Origin: Distichodus sexfasciatus
Lineage: Eukaryota; Chordata; Actinopteri; Characiformes; Distichodontidae
Length of the DNA stretch: 64,000 bases
Direction of reading: 5' to 3'
Assembly (NCBI GenBank): GCA_032718565.1
Contig: JAVGVS010000004.1
Coordinates: 7,334,029-7,398,028 of the forward strand
Shown here: positions 59,107 to 64,000 of the stretch, piece after piece
Layout of the letters: every line of letters begins with the position of its first letter
How positions within the stretch are numbered: the first letter of the stretch is position 1
Position numbers and translations under genes: made by a program
The notes under the pieces: generated by a model
What the model was told of the DNA's origin: nothing
What the model saw: only the letters and a program-made list of their open reading frames with translations
Database searches by the model: none

Positions 59107-59795
59107 ATGGATTTTATATATGGTAAGGTGGCATTTAACTCTTTACTCTGGGCTGGATCTTTATTTCTGTTCACCTGTTAGATTTTACTGCCTGTTTCTA
59201 AAAAAAATAAAATACTGTTCTTTGAATGTGCAATGTACACCTATCAGCCATAACCTAAAACTGAGTAGGTTTGCAGCAACATGGCACAAACATGCAAAAT
59301 AATTTTCTGACACTTTCTATTAAATAGCATTAACATTTTGTGCAAACGGTCTGGACGCTCTAGATAGGCATACGTTTACTTGGCGGTGGGTGGGCACTTT
59401 GAACTTTAAATCTGTTGGTTCTATTTTCTGGATTGGTTGCTAGAAAATATAGTTAGGGAAATTGAAGCTTTTGGACAGTACCCTGACGCAGTACTGTAAT
59501 TAGTGAAATACAATATTGAGTTACTACTACAATGCTAGCCTGGCTAGACCCCTGCTGCAGTGTGGAAAAATCTCACATGAGCTGCTGCAGTTTTGGAGAT
59601 GTTCTGACCCAGCTGTCAAACCTCAATCATAATGACACTCTCATCAAAGTCACTCAAATCCTGATGCTGATACATATTTTTATGCTCTTAACGCATCAGC
59701 GTCAAGGACAAAATGTTTACTTGCTGCCTAATCAATCCCACTCACTGCTGCCAGGACCCTATTAATTATTCATCTGTTGGTAGTCATATTATTGG
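59107..59795 (+). repeat. Second copy of the intron 1 segment of the scn1b-like gene
   Basis: 'atatatggtaaggtgg' and the following about 120 bp resemble 'catatacggtaaggtg' at the exon 1 donor (55.03 kb). The match continues into the same TIR transposon, whose left end 'tgtacacctatcagccataa' is at 59234. The right end is degraded near 59.79 kb. Confidence 0.7.
59206..59211 (+). terminator. Candidate poly(A) signal of the scn1b-like gene
   Basis: AATAAA about 155 nt after the stop codon, the first on this strand. Part of a duplicated repeat segment, so use is uncertain. Confidence 0.4.
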
Positions 59796-59799
59796 TAGG

Positions 59800-59905
59800 G
59801 ACAGTTGGTGGCGTAATGGTGGGGTGTTTGCCCCATAATCAGAAGGTCGCAGCTTTGACTCCAAGACTGGTAAAGTTACCACTGAGGTACTCATGAGCAA
59901 GATTC
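59800..59905 (+). mobile_element. SINE family A, 3'-truncated
   Basis: Head 'ttggtggcgtaatggtgggg' and core 'actgaggtactcatgagc' are present; the tail is missing. Confidence 0.75.
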
Positions 59906-60134
59906 TTTATTCTACAAGAAGATTAGATTACCAATTTATATTCAATGCCATCTCAAAGAAGAAGAAAACAAAACCCAAATAACTCAAAGTATCTTGATAA
60001 ATTGTCAATATGCATAGGCCTGATTAAAACATGATTTAAGAATAACCTTTGATTACATTAGCTGAGTACGAGCAAAAATGATGACATACTGTGTCATTCA
60101 AAGTCTGCAAAAGGGTTAGGAGCTGTTTATGTCA

Positions 60135-60370
60135 ATTCAATCCAATTTTATTTATAGAGCGCTCTCTACAATAGACATTATAACAAAGCGCTTTACGTAT
60201 AACATAGTGTCAAGTGAGTGTTCATTATTTATATAAGTAATGATTTTTTGATTGCACCTTAATCCAGAGAATAAACTGTTTTGGAACTCTGTGCCTCTTA
60301 GACTTATTATTCCTTCAGTAGTTTCCTTTGTAAAAGAAAAATCTACTATTTGTAATTTTTAACTATAAAA
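60135..60370. repeat. Probable LINE 3'-end fragments
   Basis: 'attttatttatagagcgctc' and 'caaagcgctttacg' resemble a repeat common in fish genomes, followed by 'ctctgtgcctcttagactta'. Family uncertain. Confidence 0.45.
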
Positions 60371-60543
60371 ACACAGTTTGGTGCAGTCCATTTCCTCCCA
60401 CTATGTGTATGCATTACTTAAGGAAAAGGGAGACAAAGAACATAACATCAAAAGAAAAAAAAACCTCATATTCAGCACTACAGAAAATTTTCACTCTACG
60501 ACAACAAATATAAAATGTGCTCTTAGAGAAGGGCATGTCTTCA

Positions 60544-60815
60544 TCAAGTTTGTCCCACGGCACCGAGGTCTTCCATCATGTAGGAATGCTGCTTCATGAG
60601 GATTTTATACAGAGCACTTCTGCCAGCGTCTCCACTAGAATGAATGGGACCCCTCAGTAAAGCCCTCATTTTCTCCTGCTGTGTTTCTTTAACACGAATC
60701 ATGTTGTATTGCTCGTTATTAATGATTTTCTTGCTCATGAGGGCATCCAGGATGGCCTCCACCCCGGTGGTTCTCTGTATCAGCTGCTCCTCATTCTCCT
60801 GAATGAAGTCGGCAC
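60544..60815 (-). CDS. CARD exon (last coding exon)
   Basis: 272 nt after acceptor 'catctaag', phase 1 in; 89 residues plus the split glycine, stop TGA at 60544-60546. Motifs 'EAILDAL', 'NNEQYNMIR' and 'HSYMMEDL' mark a CARD. Confidence 0.88.
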
Positions 60816-63654
60816 CTTAGATGATGAAAGAAGTCACAAAAAGCATTTCAGACATTACATTTATATTTAAAAAAAAGACATTGTCACGTCCCGGGTCAGC
60901 ATGACATGAGGCATGGTACTCAGTGCAAGCCTTTTTATTCAAAACTTCAACACAAGATGGGCATGAGAGCCACAAACAGAAAAAATCCTCTTCTTAGAAA
61001 AACATGTAGCACGCCAACACAGGAAGTTATGGTTAGAGATGCGGCGATACTACTTTTTTATGTCCATTACCGATACCGATATTGTGAATTTGGATATCTG
61101 CCAATAGCGATACAAATCCGATAGTCAGTCTTTTTTTAAACATAAAATAATGCTTTAAAATGTCTGAATACGTGACTGAGATTATTCTTATGCTTAAGGA
61201 AATGCTTGATATAAATACTGTTTTCCTAACTAAAACAATGTAATAATTACACACATATATGCTAAATTATTTGTTCTCAAAAATTGTTCATTTAGACATG
61301 TAAATATTTCTTCTTTCTTATTGATTACAATATAACATAAAACAAAAAAAATAATTTGATCAATTGAAAATGAAATACTGAAGTTTGTCATATTGAACCA
61401 ATTTGGCATATAAAATGAGCTGCTTTTACAGTGAACTACTTTTCCCACAATCCTCTGCGTGTGCCCAGAGCTGCGTCACAATGAAGCGCTGGGCGCGCAT
61501 TTCAGAATAAACGATGGAAAATCTATGGGAAAATCTAAATAAACGACAGAATTGTGAGTAGAACACTGGTTGTTGTGGTTATTTATCAGCTAAAATATGG
61601 TTTGTGTCTGTAATAAAGGCGACATTTTGACCGAACTGCAGCGTTTTAGCAAGTAATGGTGTTCATGCGCGCAGGCATTTATGCGAAAAATGTCATTTAT
61701 GCGTTTTTATGCATCTGTTTTAGTGCACGGAACATCTCACAAATACTTTCACATGCAGAGGGATCAGGTGTCATGGGGCGTGCGGTTGTGATGAGGAGAA
61801 GGGAATGAGGACACTGTTGCAGGCGAAGGGAAAAGTTTATTAGGGCAGGTGGAACACAAAAGGGGAAACAGTCCAAAAACACAAAAAACCAAGAACAAAG
61901 TAACAAAAGAATGTTGAGGCCCGTGCTCCCAGTCGTGGCCGTTGGGGTACTGGAGCAGAACCTCCCCGAGTGAACCTGAACAAGCGTAGTCCTCATGCTT
62001 GAAGACTCGGGAGGCAAACGATCAAAGGCCCAGACTCTGTAGCCTCCAAGGCCGTCTGGCCAGCCGGGGAAAAGCACACTGGGAGACACGAGCCTAGGGA
62101 GAGAACACAAGAGAGGGACGTGAGTGAATGAAGACAAAAAGGGTAATCCAAAAACAGAACAAAACTAAACCAGATGGCAAAAGGGGTCCAATGTCCAAAA
62201 AGGGAAGATGAGCAGGAAGGGTCCAAGGTCCAGGTGAGGGGAAAATCAAACGGGGTCCAGGAAATCCAAAATATCACGATGCGACAGGAACACAAAGTAT
62301 GAGGGAGACAGACTCAGAGACACTCGGGTTAAACTGACTTAAATAAGACCACAGAACTTAGCAAACGAATGCTCTCACCAATCCCAGAACTCAAAGCAGA
62401 ATGAGACACATTGAACTCAATAATAAGCGCGGGAGTGTGCTACACAGATCCTAACCTACTAGGTAGGGAACACGCAGTGCATACAACATACCAGGAAGTA
62501 GGTACGCTCTAAAAAGAGAGTGAACTACTTGGGAGGGCACACGAAGTGTGGACTCAAAACCCGGAAGTGAGGAGCAAGCTAACATAGACAGCTAAGGCTA
62601 ACCCGAAGAGACAAGAGGAGCAAACACACACACATGCACCACAGACACACCACACCCAAAGTGAACCCAGGAGACAGGAAACAAACACGCAGACACTTAT
62701 CCTGGGTTCACGCTGGCACGGTCCCGGCCACCGTGACATCAGGTCTTGTCTTGATCGCACCACTGAAAACGTGTGTCACTCTTAAGCGTCCGTGTGAAAC
62801 ACAAGCGGCACATGCTCTAGTGAGTAAAATGAATTAGAAGTTTCAATTCTAGAAAAATTGCCTCGACCATTTTTTGTAATAGAATTATTCGAGTGATTGG
62901 TACAATCGTTTCAGCTCTACTTTACCACAGTGCCACTTCCCATGCATAACCAATTAAGCGTGCACGCATTTACAGATCGGCTCCAATGCCCAATGTCACC
63001 GATACCCGATCCAGCTGTTTGAGCCCATTATAGGACCGATACCAATCCACATATCGGATCGGTTATCTCTCTTGTTATGGTGAGGGTGGACAGACAGGAA
63101 ACAAAGGAAAAACCAAACTTATATCAGAGAACTGAAACGAGGGGCTGGATCAATTAAACTAAGGGAAACCATTCTGAAAGCAATCATAAAACAAGCATGA
63201 TTAACCAATGAAGGGGAAACCTATCAAAACACAGGTGGAATAACTAATGAACACCGATCAACCAATGAGACACAATCAGAAGGCGGGACAAGGACAAGAC
63301 ATGTATTAACATAGTTAATATGGACTAGTAAAGGTAGTCTATATAAGTAGTGCTGAGGTTATAAAACAACTTTCACATTTTCATGTTCCAGTTAAAAACA
63401 GTAATAGGGTTACCTTCAGGTCGAGAAAGCATATTGGTTGCTTCACCTAGTCACAAAATCAGACATATAGGGGAATGAATATTTTACAATATCAAGGGAA
63501 CATTGTATTTGCTCATTAATAACTTTTGCAGGTCTAATCAGCAACTGATAAATTTAGTCTAGCTCTAAGGTTATATATTTGTTTTTATAGTTTCTTCTGG
63601 TCCATGATATTTAACCTTTACTTTCAGGACAACTGTCTGCATTAGTTGGTCCAC
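60544..63654 (-). CDS. 3' part of a CARD-protein gene, ASC/pycard-like (5' partial)
   Basis: Three minus-strand exons join in phase 1: linker exons 63622-63654 and 63414-63446 (33 nt each) and a terminal CARD exon 60544-60815 ending in TGA. The CARD reads 'ADFIQENEEQLIQRTTGVEA', 'ILDALMSKKIINNEQYNMIR' and 'SALYKILMKQHSYMMEDLGA', with the six-helix pattern of caspase-recruitment domains and an ending like that of ASC. ASC is an inflammasome adaptor whose pyrin domain and CARD are joined by a short linker coded by small exons (established knowledge). The linker exons read about 11 residues each with shared '-TN----PE', and the joins give PE-S and PE-G. Any N-terminal domain lies beyond the window. 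NLR or caspase genes with a terminal CARD are alternatives. Confidence 0.75.
61034..63073. mobile_element. hAT-like composite element, 8-bp TSD, inside the solo LTR
   Basis: Flanked by the perfect duplication 'gttatggt' (61026-61033 and 63074-63081). Subterminal 'ccgataccgat' at the left and 'cggatcggtt' at the right resemble the 41135-42178 family. The interior includes a second element related to 31.46-32.13 kb. Confidence 0.75.
61769..62738 (-). mobile_element. Innermost solo LTR-like insertion, 970 bp
   Basis: Edges 'tgtcatgggg' and 'ccaccgtgaca' (TG...CA) are flanked by the 5-bp repeat 'tcagg' (61764-61768 and 62739-62743). Comparison with 31.95 kb shows the uninterrupted sequence around the insertion. 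A minus-strand AATAAA lies near 61.84 kb. No coding region. Confidence 0.75.
63414..63446 (-). CDS. CARD gene linker exon (copy 1), 33 nt
   Basis: Between 'gactag' and donor 'gtaacc'. In phase 1 it reads EATNMLSRPE with the final glycine completed by the CARD exon. Its acceptor has a poor pyrimidine tract. Confidence 0.6.
63622..63654 (-). CDS. CARD gene linker exon (copy 2), 33 nt
   Basis: Between 'ctgcag' and donor 'gtaaag'. In phase 1 it reads GPTNADSCPE, then a serine completed by copy 1. Confidence 0.6.
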
Positions 63655-63826
63655 CTGCAGATCAAAACAGAAAATATAACAATAATTTTAGGCATTCATT
63701 TTTTTGGTTTATAGCTTAATCAGGACTAGTAATGTTAGTCAAGCTGTAGTGGTGCTGATGGATGAAATAATCTCTTTCATATTTTCTTCTTATGTCCCAG
63801 TATATAAAAATAGTTGGTAGAGTTAC

Positions 63827-63858
63827 CTTCAGGGTGTAAGACATATCGAAGGTTTCAA
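63827..63858 (-). pseudogene. Third linker-exon copy, 32 nt, probably broken
   Basis: Similar in sequence and flanks to the other two (donor 'gtaac', acceptor 'ttttag') but one base shorter, so its use would shift the frame into copy 2. Confidence 0.55.
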
Positions 63859-64000
63859 CTAAAACAAAAAGTCAAGCAAAAGTACTCTGTATATTACATT
63901 TAAATACAATTTCAGAAATTACATAGGGGACAAGTATTTTAAAATATCAAGGAACATTGTATTCACTCATCAATAATTACAGTAGTCTACTCAGTAGCTG

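Larger units (their letters stand above)
60882..63296 (-). mobile_element. Solo LTR (about 367 bp) split by a 2-kb insertion
   Basis: Plus-strand edges are 'tgtcacgtcccggg' and 'gggacaaggaca' (TG...CA), flanked by the direct repeat 'agacat' (60876-60881 and 63297-63302). On the minus strand it shows a 'gatataag' TATA-like box and 'gaataaaaag' poly(A) signal in LTR order. A hAT-like element is inserted at 61034-63073. Confidence 0.82.
63350..64000. repeat. Tandem duplication carrying the linker exons
   Basis: Flanking intron is repeated too: 'acaatatcaagggaacattg' near 63.49 kb recurs as 'aaaatatcaaggaacattg' near 63.94 kb, and 'gggttacc' or 'gagttacc' precedes each outer copy. The array continues past the window end. 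Confidence 0.75.

Noticed and set aside
61697..62137. 146-codon minus-strand open frame
   Set aside because: It lies in the innermost LTR-like insertion; the sequence is noncoding LTR type and has no retroelement protein motif.
63827..63858. Third linker exon included in the CARD gene coding model
   Set aside because: It is 32 nt, not 33, and would shift the frame of the following exons, so it is annotated as broken.
1..64000. CRISPR arrays, bacterial operons, rRNA or tRNA genes
   Set aside because: None seen; the tRNA-like segments are SINE heads, and the regular repeats are microsatellites or minisatellites of a vertebrate genome.

Overview
This window is vertebrate nuclear DNA, almost certainly from a teleost fish. 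Evidence: short exons with canonical GT-AG splice sites, long introns, CA and GA microsatellites, tRNA-derived SINEs, and many non-autonomous hAT-like elements with 8-bp target-site duplications. One SINE family (core 'actgaggtactcatgagc') looks like the type common in Otophysi (characins, catfishes, knifefishes); the clade is an inference. All gene models below were built by hand from splice signals and reading frames. Layout: (1) 1-9.6 kb, + strand: exons 2-5 of scn1b, the voltage-gated sodium channel beta-1 subunit; the signal-peptide exon is not seen and probably lies to the left. (2) 9.6-19 kb: no gene found, many DNA transposons. (3) 19.0-35.4 kb, - strand: a complete 19-coding-exon gramd1a (Aster-A, an ER-plasma membrane sterol transporter), 766 aa. 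(4) 35.4-54.9 kb: repeat-rich upstream region holding a phase-compatible candidate alternative first exon of gramd1a (44.8-45.2 kb) and a possible two-exon small gene or further upstream exon (48.4-51.75 kb) under a CpG-rich stretch. (5) 54.99-59.05 kb, + strand: a complete, divergent second sodium-channel-beta gene (220 aa) with the same exon architecture as scn1b. (6) 60.5 kb to the window end, - strand: the 3' part of a CARD-protein gene resembling ASC/pycard, with repeated 33-nt linker exons; its last visible intron holds transposons nested at least three deep. Relations: scn1b beside gramd1a matches the human SCN1B-GRAMD1A neighbourhood (19q13); SCN3B-GRAMD1B on 11q24 is the paralogous pair. 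Here gramd1a is on the opposite strand to both beta-subunit genes and lies between them. The beta subunits are membrane immunoglobulin proteins acting on Nav channels, gramd1a acts in sterol traffic, and the CARD gene is probably innate-immune; no shared pathway is implied. The most notable observations are the divergent second beta-subunit gene, the duplicated linker exons of the CARD gene, the nested retroelements, the candidate long N-terminus of gramd1a and a degenerate 'gagtttaaactacacaacta' minisatellite.
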